A stretch of DNA of 64,000 bases from Mycobacterium malmoense. GTDB taxonomy: Bacteria > Actinomycetota > Actinomycetes > Mycobacteriales > Mycobacteriaceae. Shown here one piece after another: positions 1-13,831 of this stretch; positions within the stretch are counted from its first letter, which is position 1; every line of letters starts with the position of its first letter. The notes under the pieces are model-generated. The model had not been told where the DNA came from. It saw only the letters and a list, made by a program, of their open reading frames with translations, and ran no database searches. Both the position numbers and the translations under genes were made by a program. The DNA lies in the NCBI RefSeq assembly GCF_019645855.1, contig NZ_CP080999.1, positions 1,674,001-1,738,000 of the forward strand. The letters are read 5' to 3'.

Positions 1-2783
<2,783 letters not shown>

Positions 2784-2784
<1 letters not shown>

Positions 2785-5700
2785 TACTCCCCCGTTGCGG
2801 TTTCCAGCTCGCTGGCCGCGACGAGGTCGGACAGCAATTCCATTTCCTCGTCCGACAGCTCGGTTTCGGTGTCGGACGTCTGCTCGGCGTCGGCCGGCGC
2901 ATACCCGAGGCGTTCGCACATGGCGGCGGCGAGATCGGTGATGGTCGGGTACGCCCAGACCAGGGCGGCCGGCAGCGTCGTGCCCAGGCTGGCCTCGAGC
3001 CTGTTGCGCAGCTCGAGGGCCATCAGCGAGTCGAGGCCGAGCGACTCCATGGGCCGCCGGTGATCGATCGGCTCGGTCGAGCGCAGCACCGCGCGGATTT
3101 CGTCGGCGATCACGGCCGCGAGACGGGCCGGGCGCTCGCCGGCGGCTTCACCTTCCAAGGCATCCAGTTCGGCGCGGATCGCGCCGCCGCCGCGCCGCTC
3201 GACCGTCGAGTCGTGCAGCTTCGCGAACAACGACGAACCCGCCAGCGCGGGGAAGGATTGGAACCACTGCCGGACGTCGAGGCTGAACACGCCGGTGCGG
3301 GCCTGGTCGGCCGCGAGCGTCAGCCGCATTGCCGCCAGCCCCTGCTCGACGGTGATCATCGAGACGCCGAGGTCGGCGAAGAACTGGGCTCGGCCCACCT
3401 CGGCCCATGGGCCCCAGTTGATTCCGGCGGCGGGAAGCCCGAGCGAGCGCCGGTGGGCGACCAGGCCGTCGACCCAGGAGTTCGCGGCGGCGTACGCGCC
3501 CTGGCCGGGCGCGCCCAGCAGGGAGGCCACCGACGAGAAGGTCAGCCACCAATCGACGTCGAGGTGGGCGGTGGCCCGGTGCAGCCGCCAGCCGCCGGTG
3601 ACCTTCGGGGCGAACACCCGCCGGGCGGCCGAGTCCGACATGTTCAACACGATCTCGTCGTCGAGAACCATTGCGCTGTGCAGGATTCCGGCCACCCGGA
3701 AACCGGCGTCCTGGACGGCCCGCACGAGCCGGTCGGCCGTGCCGGGCTCGGCGATGTCGCCGGTGACGACCTCGATCCGGCCGCCCGCGGCGTTCATGTC
3801 CGCGATCGCCGCCGCGACGTCGGGGCTGGGAGCCGAACGCCCATTCAGCACAACCAATCCCGCGCCCTGTTCCGCCAGCCACCGCGCGACGACGAAGCCG
3901 AGGCCACCCATGCCGCCGACGACGAGGTATCCGCCGTCCGGGCTGGCCAGCGGTTGCGGTGGCGGCGACGCGATCGCCTCGACGGTGCCCTCGGCGGGTA
4001 TCGAGACGGCGATCTTGCCGGTGTGCCGGCCGGATGCCATCAGCGCGAAGGCGTCGGCCGCCTCGCGCAGGCCGAACTCGGTGACGGGAAGTGGCTGCAG
4101 GTCGCCGTCCGAGACGTGCCGGAGGATGCGTCCGAGCATTTCGCGGTACCGCGCCGGCTGCAGCTTCAGGTTCAGGTCGAGGTCGACGACGGCGAAGGAC
4201 GCGCTTTTCGCCAGCGCGGCCAGCCCCAGGCTGGCGTCGGCGTGGACGTCCTTCTTGCCCAGCTCGATGAACCGGCCGCCGGGGGCGAGGATCTTGACGC
4301 CGCGTTGAATCGCTTCGCCCGGAAGCGAATTGAGGATGACGTCCACACCGTAGCCGTCCGTGGCGTCGAGTATTTCGTCGGCGAAGTCGACCGTTCTCGA
4401 GTTGCCGACGTACTCGACGCCGAGCCCGGAGAGCATGTCGCGCTTGGCATCCGAGCCGGCCGTGGTGTAGATGCGCGCGCCGATCATCTTGGCGACCGAC
4501 ACCGCCGCCAGCCCGACACCTCCGGTGGCGGAGTGGATGAGCACGCGTTCGCCGGGCGCCAGCCGCCCGACCTCGCACAGCGAGTGCCAGGCGGTCAGGT
4601 ACGCGATGCCGAACGCGGCCGCCTCACCATCGGGCAGCGTGTCGGGAACCGGGACGACGAGGTCGGCGAGGGTTGTCAGGTGCGAGCCGAATGTGCCGGG
4701 GCCGAAGGCGATGACGCGCTGCCCGACCTGGATCGAGTTAGAGCCCGCGCCGAGGGCCGTCACGACGCCGACGCACTCGCCGCCGATCACGGGCGGGGCG
4801 CCGTCGAGCCCGGGATACACGCCCATCGCCTTGAGCACGTCGGAAAAGTTGAGGCCCGCGGCGAGGACGCGCACTTCCACCTGCCCGGGTCCGGGCGGGA
4901 TCCGCTTCACCGCATGCACTTTCAGCGCGTCCAGCCGCCCGGGTTGGTCGATCTGCAGCCGCACGGCGCCCCCGCCGTCGAGGTTCACGACGGTGCGGCG
5001 GGATTCGGGGACGAGGTCACCGCTCGCCGTGGTGGGCGCGGGCACCAGCCGGTGCACGTGCCGCCGGCCGTCGCGCAGGGCGATCTCGTCGGCGTCGCCA
5101 CCGGCGAGCAACTCCTTTGTCAGGGCGGCGAGTGAGCCTGCGCCGTCGGCCTCGACGTCGACGATGGTGGTCTTCAGTTCCGGGTGCTCGAATGCCAGCA
5201 CCCGCGCGATTCCGCGAAGCTGCGTCTGCGCCAACGTGACTCGATCACCGGGGTCGAGCTGTTGGGCTCCGCGGGTGACGATCCACAGCCGCGGGGTGTT
5301 GCGGTCGCCCATGCGCGTCACCGTCTTGGCGATGTCGGCGATCAGCAGCGTGCGTTCCCGCACCAGGTCCAGCTGGGCCTCGTCCGGCAGCGACTCGTCG
5401 ACGGCTCGCGGCGGGCAGACCACGACGATGCCGTCACGCCCCTGGGTTCGGGTGATCGCCGCGCGCACCGCCGCCGCGTCGGTCGCCGACACCGGCTCGA
5501 CGTCGGCGGCGCCGTCGCTCAGCGACGACCGCAGCGCGGGCAGCAGCGGGTCGCCGGCGGGGTCGCCGATCAGCAACAGGCCCCCGAGCGTGTCGGCCGG
5601 TTTGTCCAGCGGCGCGGGCTCCCAGTCGGCCGTGAACAGGCGGCCGGTGAGTTCCGTTGCGCCGCCGCCCGATCCGAGCACCGCCATCTCCACCTCGTCG

Positions 5701-8700
5701 ATGACGAGCAGCGGCCGGCCCTCCCGGTCGGTCAGCGTGACGCGGCCGACGAGCCGGTCCGGGCTGTCGGTGGTGGCCAGTGAGCCGATCGAGCGGACAC
5801 CGTCGGCCACGTTGCCATACACGTGGATGCCCGCGAAACGCACCGGCACCACGAGGTTTTGGCGCGCAACCCGCCCCCCGGCCAGGTCGGTCGCCACCCT
5901 GGTGGCGCCGAGTGCCTGCACCGCGATGTCCATCATCACGGGGTGCAGCACAAAGTTGCGGGAACCCGCCCTCGCCGGCGAGGGCAGCCGCACTTCGGCG
6001 CGGGCGTCACCGGACTGCGCGACGGCGAGGCCCACGATTCCGCGAAACGCCGGGCCGTGGTGTTGCCCCGCGCCGCGCAGCCGCTGATACAGGTCGTCGG
6101 GGTCGAGTTCGGTCGCCGGGTCGCCGGCCGCGGGTCGCGGCGGCGCGCCGGCCGTGTCGCGGGTGACCGTGGCGGTGGCGTGCTTGATCCACCCGGAAGC
6201 GGCGCCGCGGGTGCGCATTTCGATGTGGCAGGTCCGCTCGTCGCCGGTGAGCGTCGTGACGAGCTTGGTGCCGTAGGTCACCTGCAGCAACTGATGAAGA
6301 CCGAGCTCCCGGATCATCCAGGGCCGGTCCTCTGGGCCTTCCCGGCCCCCGAATGCGTCCGTCGCGGCCGCCAGCGCCACCTCGGCGTAGGCCGCGCCCG
6401 GCAGCACGCAGAGGTCGTCGATGACGTGATCGGCGAGCCACAGCAGGTCCGGGCCGAGCTCGCATTCCCACACCCGGGTGCCGTTGGTGGGGTCGGTGAC
6501 ACCGATGCCGAGCAGCGGGTGCGTGTCCGGCGCGTGGTGCGCGGCGGTCGTCGTGGAGATCCAGTGCTGGGTATGCTGCCACGGGGTGGGCGGCAGGACG
6601 GGGTGCGGTTCGGGCGGGTGGGGGGTTTGGGGCGGCTGGGCGGTGTGGGCGGCGTTGAGGTTGGTGTGGAAGGTCAGGGTGTCGTGCGAATCGCGTTGCA
6701 GGGTGCCGATGCTCACGTAGCTCGCCCCCAGGGTCTCGCTGATGGCATGCGTCAGCAAGGGGTGCGCGCTGATTTCGATGAAGGTGTGGTGGTCGGCCCC
6801 CGCGCGGGTGATGGCCTGTTGGAAGCGCACGGGATTGCGCATGTTGGTGGCCCAGTGCTCGGCATCGAACACCGGGCGGGTGTCGAGGTTTTCGTAGGTG
6901 GTGGAGATGATGGGGATCGTGGGTGTGCGGGGGGTCAGGTCGGCCAGCTCCGAACGCATCGCGGGTTGCAGGGCGTCCATGGCCGGATTGTGCGGGGCCA
7001 CTTCGATATTGACCCGGCTGGCGAACCGGTTCTGGGCGCGCACCCGGGTGATCAGCTCGTCGATGTCGCCGGTGGGTCCGGCGATCACGGTCTGCCGCGG
7101 CGAGTTATAGATCCCCAGCGTGACGTGTGGGTGGTCGGCGATCAGCGCTTCGGTGGCGGCGGCGTCGAGTTCGAGCAACGCCATGCCGCCCTGCCCGGAC
7201 AGCGGCGCCATCAGCCGGGATCGGGTCGCGGTCACCCGTAGTCCCTCGGCGGGGGTCAGCGCGCCGGCGACCACGGCGGCGGCGACCTCGCCCATGGAGT
7301 GCCCGATGACGAGGTCGGGGGTGATCCCATGGGAGCGCCACAGCGCGGTCAGCGCGAGCTGCATGCCGATCAGACCCAGCTGGATCCGTTCGATGCCGAC
7401 CAGCTCCTGGCCGCATTCGAGCACCTCGCGCAGCGAAAAACCTGCCTGCTCAACGAATGCCGGCTCCAGGTCGTCGACGGCGGCGGCGAACGCGGGTTCG
7501 TCGGCCAGCAGTTGGCGGCCCATCCCGGCCCACTGCGATCCGCGACCCGAGTAGACGAACACCGTGCCCGGCCCGACGGAGCCCTCGGGGCAGCCCACCA
7601 CGCCCGGGGCGGGCTCACCGGCGGCCAGCGCCCGCAGCCCGGCGACGGCCTGGGCGCGGTCCACGGCGGCCACCGTGGCGAAGGTGGGGTGCCGGGCCCG
7701 GTGATGGTTGAGGGTGTGCGCCACGTCGGGGAGTGCCACGTCGGCGCCCGGGCCCTCCATCCACTCGGCCAGCACCGACGCGGTCGCCGCCACCCGCCGC
7801 GCCGTCTTGCCCGAGACCACCAGCGTCGACACCGCCGGCGCCGCCTCACGGGGGGACGAAACCGGTTGGGGCGCTTGCTCGATCACCACGTGCGCGTTCG
7901 TGCCGCTCACGCCGAACGACGACACCCCGGCCCGGCGCGGTTGCCCGGTCGTCGGCCATTCCATGTCCTCGGTTGCGATGGTCAGCCGCGACGCGCCCTC
8001 GCTGGCGTGCGGGGTGAGCTCGTTGAAGTTCAGGTTGCGCGGGATGCGGCCGCGGCCGACGGCCAGCACGGTCTTCATGAATCCGGCGATCCCGGCGGCG
8101 GCCTCCAGGTGACCGAGGTTGGTCTTCACCGCTCCGAGCACCAGCGGCGCGCGGCCCTGCCGGTCGGCGAAAACCTTGCTCAGCGAGTCGAGTTCGATCG
8201 GGTCGCCGAGCGGAGTGCCGGTTCCGTGCGCCTCGATGTAATCGATGTCGGCCGGCGTCAACTTGGCCGACGTCAGCGCCTGGCGAAGCAGCGCCTGCTG
8301 CGCCGGGCCGTTGGGAACGGTCACCCCGCTGCTGGCGCCGTCCTGGTTGACCGCGGAGCCGCGTACCACCGCGAGGATGCGATTGCCGTCCCGCTGCGCG
8401 TCGGACAGCCGCTTGAGCACCACCACCCCGGCGCCCTCGCTGCGCACGTACCCGTCGGCGTTCGCGTCGAAGGTCTTGCACTGTCCCTCCGGCGACAGCA
8501 TTCCCCACCGCGAGCAGGCGATGCTGGTTCCCGGGCTCAGCAGCAGGTTGGTGCCACCGACCAGCGCCGTGTCGCTTTCGCGCCAGCGCAGGCTCTGGCA
8601 GGCAAGGTGGATGGCCACCAGCGACGACGAGCACGCCGTGTCCAGGACCATGGCGGGACCGCGAGCCCCGAGCAGGTAGGCCATCCGCCCGGCGGCGAAG

Positions 8701-9260
8701 TTCGCCGAGTTTCCGGTGAGGACGTAGGCGTCGAGGTCTTCGGGCCGGACGGCGCCGGAGATCGTGAGCATGTAGTCGTAAGCGGTGACGCCGACGAAGA
8801 CCGAGGTTTGGGTTCCGCGAACGGTGTGCGGGGGAATGCCCGCGTTTTCCAGTGCCTCCCAGGCGACTTCGAGGAACAACCGCTGCTGCGGGTCCATCGC
8901 CGCCGCCTCGCGCGGGGTGATGGAAAAGAACTCCGCGTCGAACTCGTCCGGCCGCCAGGTGGAAAGGAAGCCGCCCTCGCGATTGCAGATCGTTCCCGGG
9001 ACGGTGTGGTCCTCGGTGAACAGGGCGTCAGCGTCCCACCGTTCGGGGGGAACCCGGACGATGCCGCTTCGCCCGTCGCACAACAAGTCCCAGAACTCCT
9101 CCGGGCCGTTTACCCCGCCGGGCAACCGGCAGCCCATCCCGACGACCGCGATCGGCTCGGTGCCGGCCTTCTCGGCGATTTCCAGGCGCGCGGTGAGGTC
9201 GTCGATCTTCTGCAGCGCCTCGGTGATGATCGCCCTGCGGTCCGACGTCGGGGTGGTCAT
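2784..9260 (-). CDS. ppsC: Phthiocerol synthase type I PKS, PpsC (KS-AT-DH-ER-KR-ACP)
   Basis: Fully reducing module of the phthiocerol synthase: condensation of one malonyl unit, then ketoreduction, dehydration and enoyl reduction. 2158 residues (M. tuberculosis about 2188). Domains: KS from about 35 (active Cys about 207), AT (GHSMGEV about 653), DH from about 916 (HVIDDLCVLP with Asp in place of the Gly of HxxxGxxxxP; HPVMMD), ER from about 1440 (NADPH loop SATGGVG about 1578), KR (GGMGGLG about 1780, Tyr in GQGAYAAANSW) and ACP (GLDSLM, Ser about 2077). The AT carries VAPHNP, the malonyl-using type of this system. ATG at 9260 overlaps the ppsB stop by 4 nt (ATGA). The N terminus has the short helix typical of a docking segment. 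Confidence 0.95.
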
Positions 9261-12200
9261 CGCGTTCCTCGTAGTCTTTCCGAAAGTTGTTCCAACAACT
9301 CGGCTTCGGTGAGTTCGTCGTAGGCGTCGGCGACCGGCTCGCCGCCGACCTCGGTGAGCTCGGGCAGCGCGCCGGCCAGGTAATCGGTGAGGTCGTAGAC
9401 GGTCGGATAGTCGAAAATCACGGACGCGGGCAGGGATTCGCCGAGGCTGTCGGACAACGCCCGCTGCAGCGTGACGCTCATCAGCGAGTCCATCCCGAGT
9501 TGGAAGAAGCCGGTCGAGGGATCGAGCGACTCGTTGGGCGGCAGGCCCATCACCTTGGCGGCCAGCGTGCTGACCTGTTGGTGCAGCATGTCGCGGCGAC
9601 GTTCCGGCCGGCATTTCTGCAGGGCGAGACGGAATTCGCTGTCCGGCGTGGCCGTCTCATCCGCGACCGGCAGGAGGTCGTCGACGATGCGCAGCGATCC
9701 GCGGGTGCGGTAGGCGGCGGCGAGCAGCGGCCAATCCGCGGCTACCACGACGGAATGCGTTCCGGCGGCGGGGCTCATCGCCAGCGGCAGCGCGGCGATG
9801 GCGGTCTGATCATCCATGGGCAGCAACCCGGATCCCAGGCTGACCTGGCTGAATTGGTGTTCGGCGTCGGCCAGGGACTTCCACAGTCCCCAGTTGACGG
9901 TGGTGGCCGGCAACCCCATGACCCGGCGCGCGTGGGCGAGGGCGTCGAGGTAGCCGCTGGTGGCGGTGTAGTGGGCCAGCCAGCGGGAGCCGGTCAGCCC
10001 GGAGATGGAGGAGAACAGCACGAAGTGGCGCACCGGTGTTTTCAGCGACAACCGGTGCAATAGCGCGGCGGCGTCGAGCTTGGGTGCGAACATCGCGTGG
10101 ACGTCGTCGTTGGTCATGTCGTCGAGCAGGACGGGTTGGCCGGCGAAGGCCGCCAGGTAGATGCCTTCCAGGGGTGGCAGGTCGGCGCCGAACCGGTCGA
10201 ACAGCGCGCCCATGGCGGCCTCGTCGGTGGCGTCGGCGGCGGCGGTGACGAGGTTGATCCCTTGCGTGGCAAGGCTTTCGGACAGTTCCTGCAGGCGGGT
10301 GCCGGGGTTGCGGGACACCGCGACGATGGTCTTCGCGCCCATCCGGGCCAGCTGGCCGATCAGGTGCGGCCCGATGTTGCCGGTGGCGCCGATGACCAGC
10401 TGGCTGGCCTCGGCGTCCAGCGCGACCGGCCCGGTAGGCAGGATGTGTTTGCGCAGCCGGGGCACGTGGCGCGCCCCCGACCGGTAGACGACCTGGTCTT
10501 CGCCATCGGCGGAGCTGGTCTCGTTGAGCACTTGCCTGGCCACCACCTGGGCGGGCGTCGAAGCATCGAAATCGATGATGCCGCCCCAGATTTCGGGGTG
10601 TTCCAGCGCGAGGGTGCGTCCCAGGCCCCACAGCACCCCGTGGGCGGGGTTGGCTCGATCGCCGTCGGTGACGGGCTGGGCGTTGCGGGTCACGAGGAAC
10701 AGCCGCGCCGGCGAACCGGCGGCGACCATCGCCGCGGATAGCCGGCGCACCTGATGAAACAGTCGGTAGGCCGACCCGACGTCGAGGGGGTCGCCGGGGG
10801 CCTGGGGCGCGTAGAGCACGCGGTCGACGCCGCCGAGCGCCGTGGCCAGCGCCGCCGGATCGGCGTCGGCGGCCAACGTGACTGCGGCATGGCCCAATTC
10901 GGAGCCCAATTCGGCGGCCAGGTCGGCGGCCGGGTCGGCGTCGCCCACCACCAGCCACCGGCCGGCGCGTGGATCTTCGGCATTGGCGAGGGGCTTGACC
11001 GGCCAGACAACCTGATGGCACCAGTCGTCGAGGGGGCCGCCAGTGCCCCGTGACGCCCCGTCCGCGCTCACCGCGACGCCGTTGCGATGCTGAGATCCCA
11101 ACGGCGCCAGCACTTGTGGGCTTGCGGCCGTGGTGGTGAGCCAGTGGTGGGTGTGGTGCCAGGGGGTGGTGGGCAGGGCGGGGTGTGGTTCGGTTGGGTG
11201 CGCGGTTTGGGGTGGGGTGGTGCGCACGGTGTTGAGGTGGGTGTGGAAGGTGACGGTGTCGTCGGCGTCGCGCTGCAGGGTGGCCACGCTGGTGTATTTG
11301 CTGCCGTGTTGGGCGGCGTGCAAGGTGTCGAGGATGGCCTGGGTGAGGAGGGGGTGGGGGCTGATTTCGATGAAGGTGTGGTGGTCGGCGCCCGCGCGGG
11401 TGATGGCCTGTTGGAAGCGCACCGGGTTGCGCATGTTGGTGGCCCAGTGTTCGGCATCGAACACCGGGCGGATATCGAGGTCTTCGTACGTGGTGGAGAG
11501 GATCGGAATGGTCGGTGTCTGCGGCGCCAGGTCGGCCAGCTCCGAACGCATCGCGGGTTGCAGGGCGTCCATGGCCGGATTGTGCGGGGCCACCTCGATA
11601 TTGACCCGGCTGGCAAACCGATTCTGGGCGCGCACCGCTTCGATCAACGCCTCGATCTCACCGGTGGGCCCCGAAATCACCGTTTGCCGCGGCGAATTGT
11701 AGATCCCCAACGTGACGTGCGGATGGTCGGCGATCAACGCCTCGGTCGCGGCGGCGTCGAGTTCGAGCAACGCCATGGCTCCCTGCCCGGATAGCGGTGC
11801 CATCAGCCGCGATCGCGTCGCGGTGATCTGCAGCCCCTCGGCGGGGGTGAGCGCGCCGGCGACCACGGCGGCGGCGACCTCTCCCATGGAGTGCCCGATC
11901 ACCAAATCGGGGGTAATCCCGTGGGAGCGCCACAGCGCGGTCAGGGCCAGCTGCATGCCGATCACGCCCAGCTGGATCTGTTCGATACCGACCAGCTCCT
12001 GGCCGCGCTCGAGCATCTGGCGCAGCGAAAACCCTGCCCGCTCAACGAAGACCGGCTCCAGGTCGTCGACCGCGGCGGCGAACGCGGGCTCCTCGGCCAG
12101 CAGTCGGCGGCCCATCCCGGCCCACTGCGACCCGCGTCCGGAGTAGACGAACACCGTGCCCGGCCCGACGGCACCGTCGGCCGGACCCACCACCCCCGGG

Positions 12201-13831
12201 GCGCGCTGGCCAGTGGCCAACGCCCGCAGCCCCTCTACCGCCTGGGCGCGATCGCGGGCCACCACGGTGCCGAAGGTGGCGTGCCGGGCCCGGTGATGGT
12301 TAAGCGTATGCGCCACCTCGGCCACACCCACCCCGGCCCCGGGACCCTCCATCCACTCCGCCAACACCGACGCCGTCACCGCCACCCGCCGCGCCGACTT
12401 CCCCGACACCACCAACACCGATATCCCGGTGTCGGGCTCGCGCTCGGTGGTGGGCGACAATTCCGGACCCTGCTCGACGATCACGTGCGCGTTCGTCCCG
12501 CCCAGGCCGAAGGAGGACACCGCCGCCCGGCGCGGACCCGAATCCGACGGCCAGGCAACGTTGTCGACGGGAACGAAAAAACGCGTCGGCGACGCGTCGA
12601 TCGCCGGATTCCACTGCGAGAAATGCAGGTTCGGCGGAATCCGGCCACGCTGCACCGCCAGCACCGCCTTGATGAACCCGGCCACCCCGGCCGCCGCCTC
12701 GAGATGCCCGATGTTCGTCTTCACGGCCCCCAGCGCGCACGAGCCGTCGCCGCGACCATACGTGGCCGCCAGCGCCTCGAACTCGATCGGATCCCCGAGC
12801 GCCGTTCCGGTCCCGTGGGCCTCCACGTAGTGCACGCTTTCCGGCGCCACGTCGGCCGACCGCAGCGCGTCGGCGATGACGTCGCACTGGGCCGCGGTGT
12901 TCGGCGCGGTGATGCCGTTGGACCGGCCGTCCTGGTTGACCGCCGAGCCGCGCACCACCGCCAGCACCCGGTCCCCGTCGCGCACCGCGTCGGTGAGCCG
13001 CTTGAGCACCACCATCCCGGCGCCCTCGCCGCGCACAAACCCGTCGGCCGCCGCGTCGAAGGTGGCGCACCGGCCCCGGAGGGACAGCAGTCCCCATGCG
13101 GAGATGGCGATTTGGGTCTCGGGACGCAGGGTCACGCTGACCCCGCCCGCCAGCGCCAAGTCACTCTCCCGCAGCCGCAGGCTCTGGCAGGCGAGGTGGA
13201 TGGCCGCCAGGGACGACGAGCACGCCGTGTCGACCGCCACCGCCGGACCGCGCAGCCCCAGCAGGTACGAGATCCGTCCCGCGGTGATGCTGTGCGAGTT
13301 GCCGGTTCCCGTGTAGGCGTCCACCTTGTCCGGGCTGGAGGCCAGCATGGACTGGTATTCGTTGAAGTAGGCGCCGACCATGATGCCGGTGCGGGTGCCG
13401 GCCAGCGAATCCGTTGGGATGCCGGCATTTTCGAGGGCTTCCCAGGCGACCTCGAGCAGCATGCGCTGCTGCGGGTCCATCGCGGCGGCTTCGCGCGGGG
13501 TGATGCCGAAAAACTCGGCGTCGAAGCCGGCGATGTCGGGCACAAAACCGCCCCACTTGGTCGTCATGTGCCCGGGGGTCAACGGGTCGGGGCTGTAGAA
13601 AGCCTCCGCGTCCCAGCGATCCGCCGGGATCTCGGAGATCGCATTCCGGCCCTGGACCAACAGTTCCCAGAAGCTCTCCGGCCCGGTCACGTCGCCCGGA
13701 AGGCGGCAGCCAATCCCCACCACCGCAACGGGTTCGGCCATGGCGGTGCGCGCGGCCCGGGAAAACTCGTCGGATAGGGCGGCGCGCTGCTGCGCCGTCA
13801 TGCCCGAAACCCGGCTGTAAACAGTTCGCAC
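9257..13831 (-). CDS. ppsB: Phthiocerol synthase type I PKS, PpsB (KS-AT-KR-ACP)
   Basis: Second extension module of phthiocerol synthesis; condensation plus ketoreduction gives one of the two diol hydroxyls. 1524 residues (M. tuberculosis about 1538). KS with Cys about 202 (DTACSSSLAAIHL), AT with GHSMGEV about 647 and VAPHNP, KR with an unusual cofactor loop GATGNIG about 1147 and active Tyr in AHYTATSGYLD (Ser where most KRs have Asn), and ACP with GMDSLM about 1453. GTG start at 13831 shares a base with the ppsA stop (TAGTG). The C terminus ELLEQLSERLRGTR matches my memory of PpsB. The AT and KR DNA is nearly identical to that of ppsA. Confidence 0.95.
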   Translation of the reverse strand: MRTVYSRVSGMTAQQRAALSDEFSRAARTAMAEPVAVVGIGCRLPGDVTGPESFWELLVQGRNAISEIPADRWDAEAFYSPDPLTPGHMTTKWGGFVPDIAGFDAEFFGITPREAAAMDPQQRMLLEVAWEALENAGIPTDSLAGTRTGIMVGAYFNEYQSMLASSPDKVDAYTGTGNSHSITAGRISYLLGLRGPAVAVDTACSSSLAAIHLACQSLRLRESDLALAGGVSVTLRPETQIAISAWGLLSLRGRCATFDAAADGFVRGEGAGMVVLKRLTDAVRDGDRVLAVVRGSAVNQDGRSNGITAPNTAAQCDVIADALRSADVAPESVHYVEAHGTGTALGDPIEFEALAATYGRGDGSCALGAVKTNIGHLEAAAGVAGFIKAVLAVQRGRIPPNLHFSQWNPAIDASPTRFFVPVDNVAWPSDSGPRRAAVSSFGLGGTNAHVIVEQGPELSPTTEREPDTGISVLVVSGKSARRVAVTASVLAEWMEGPGAGVGVAEVAHTLNHHRARHATFGTVVARDRAQAVEGLRALATGQRAPGVVGPADGAVGPGTVFVYSGRGSQWAGMGRRLLAEEPAFAAAVDDLEPVFVERAGFSLRQMLERGQELVGIEQIQLGVIGMQLALTALWRSHGITPDLVIGHSMGEVAAAVVAGALTPAEGLQITATRSRLMAPLSGQGAMALLELDAAATEALIADHPHVTLGIYNSPRQTVISGPTGEIEALIEAVRAQNRFASRVNIEVAPHNPAMDALQPAMRSELADLAPQTPTIPILSTTYEDLDIRPVFDAEHWATNMRNPVRFQQAITRAGADHHTFIEISPHPLLTQAILDTLHAAQHGSKYTSVATLQRDADDTVTFHTHLNTVRTTPPQTAHPTEPHPALPTTPWHHTHHWLTTTAASPQVLAPLGSQHRNGVAVSADGASRGTGGPLDDWCHQVVWPVKPLANAEDPRAGRWLVVGDADPAADLAAELGSELGHAAVTLAADADPAALATALGGVDRVLYAPQAPGDPLDVGSAYRLFHQVRRLSAAMVAAGSPARLFLVTRNAQPVTDGDRANPAHGVLWGLGRTLALEHPEIWGGIIDFDASTPAQVVARQVLNETSSADGEDQVVYRSGARHVPRLRKHILPTGPVALDAEASQLVIGATGNIGPHLIGQLARMGAKTIVAVSRNPGTRLQELSESLATQGINLVTAAADATDEAAMGALFDRFGADLPPLEGIYLAAFAGQPVLLDDMTNDDVHAMFAPKLDAAALLHRLSLKTPVRHFVLFSSISGLTGSRWLAHYTATSGYLDALAHARRVMGLPATTVNWGLWKSLADAEHQFSQVSLGSGLLPMDDQTAIAALPLAMSPAAGTHSVVVAADWPLLAAAYRTRGSLRIVDDLLPVADETATPDSEFRLALQKCRPERRRDMLHQQVSTLAAKVMGLPPNESLDPSTGFFQLGMDSLMSVTLQRALSDSLGESLPASVIFDYPTVYDLTDYLAGALPELTEVGGEPVADAYDELTEAELLEQLSERLRGTR
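11130..12413. repeat. Repeat unit 1: ppsB AT-coding DNA, matched in ppsA
   Basis: Matches 15680-16963 at a constant offset of 4550. I found no difference from 11130 to 12331; a few mismatches cluster at 12332-12343, then identity resumes. Covers the AT domain and both its linkers. Confidence 0.9.
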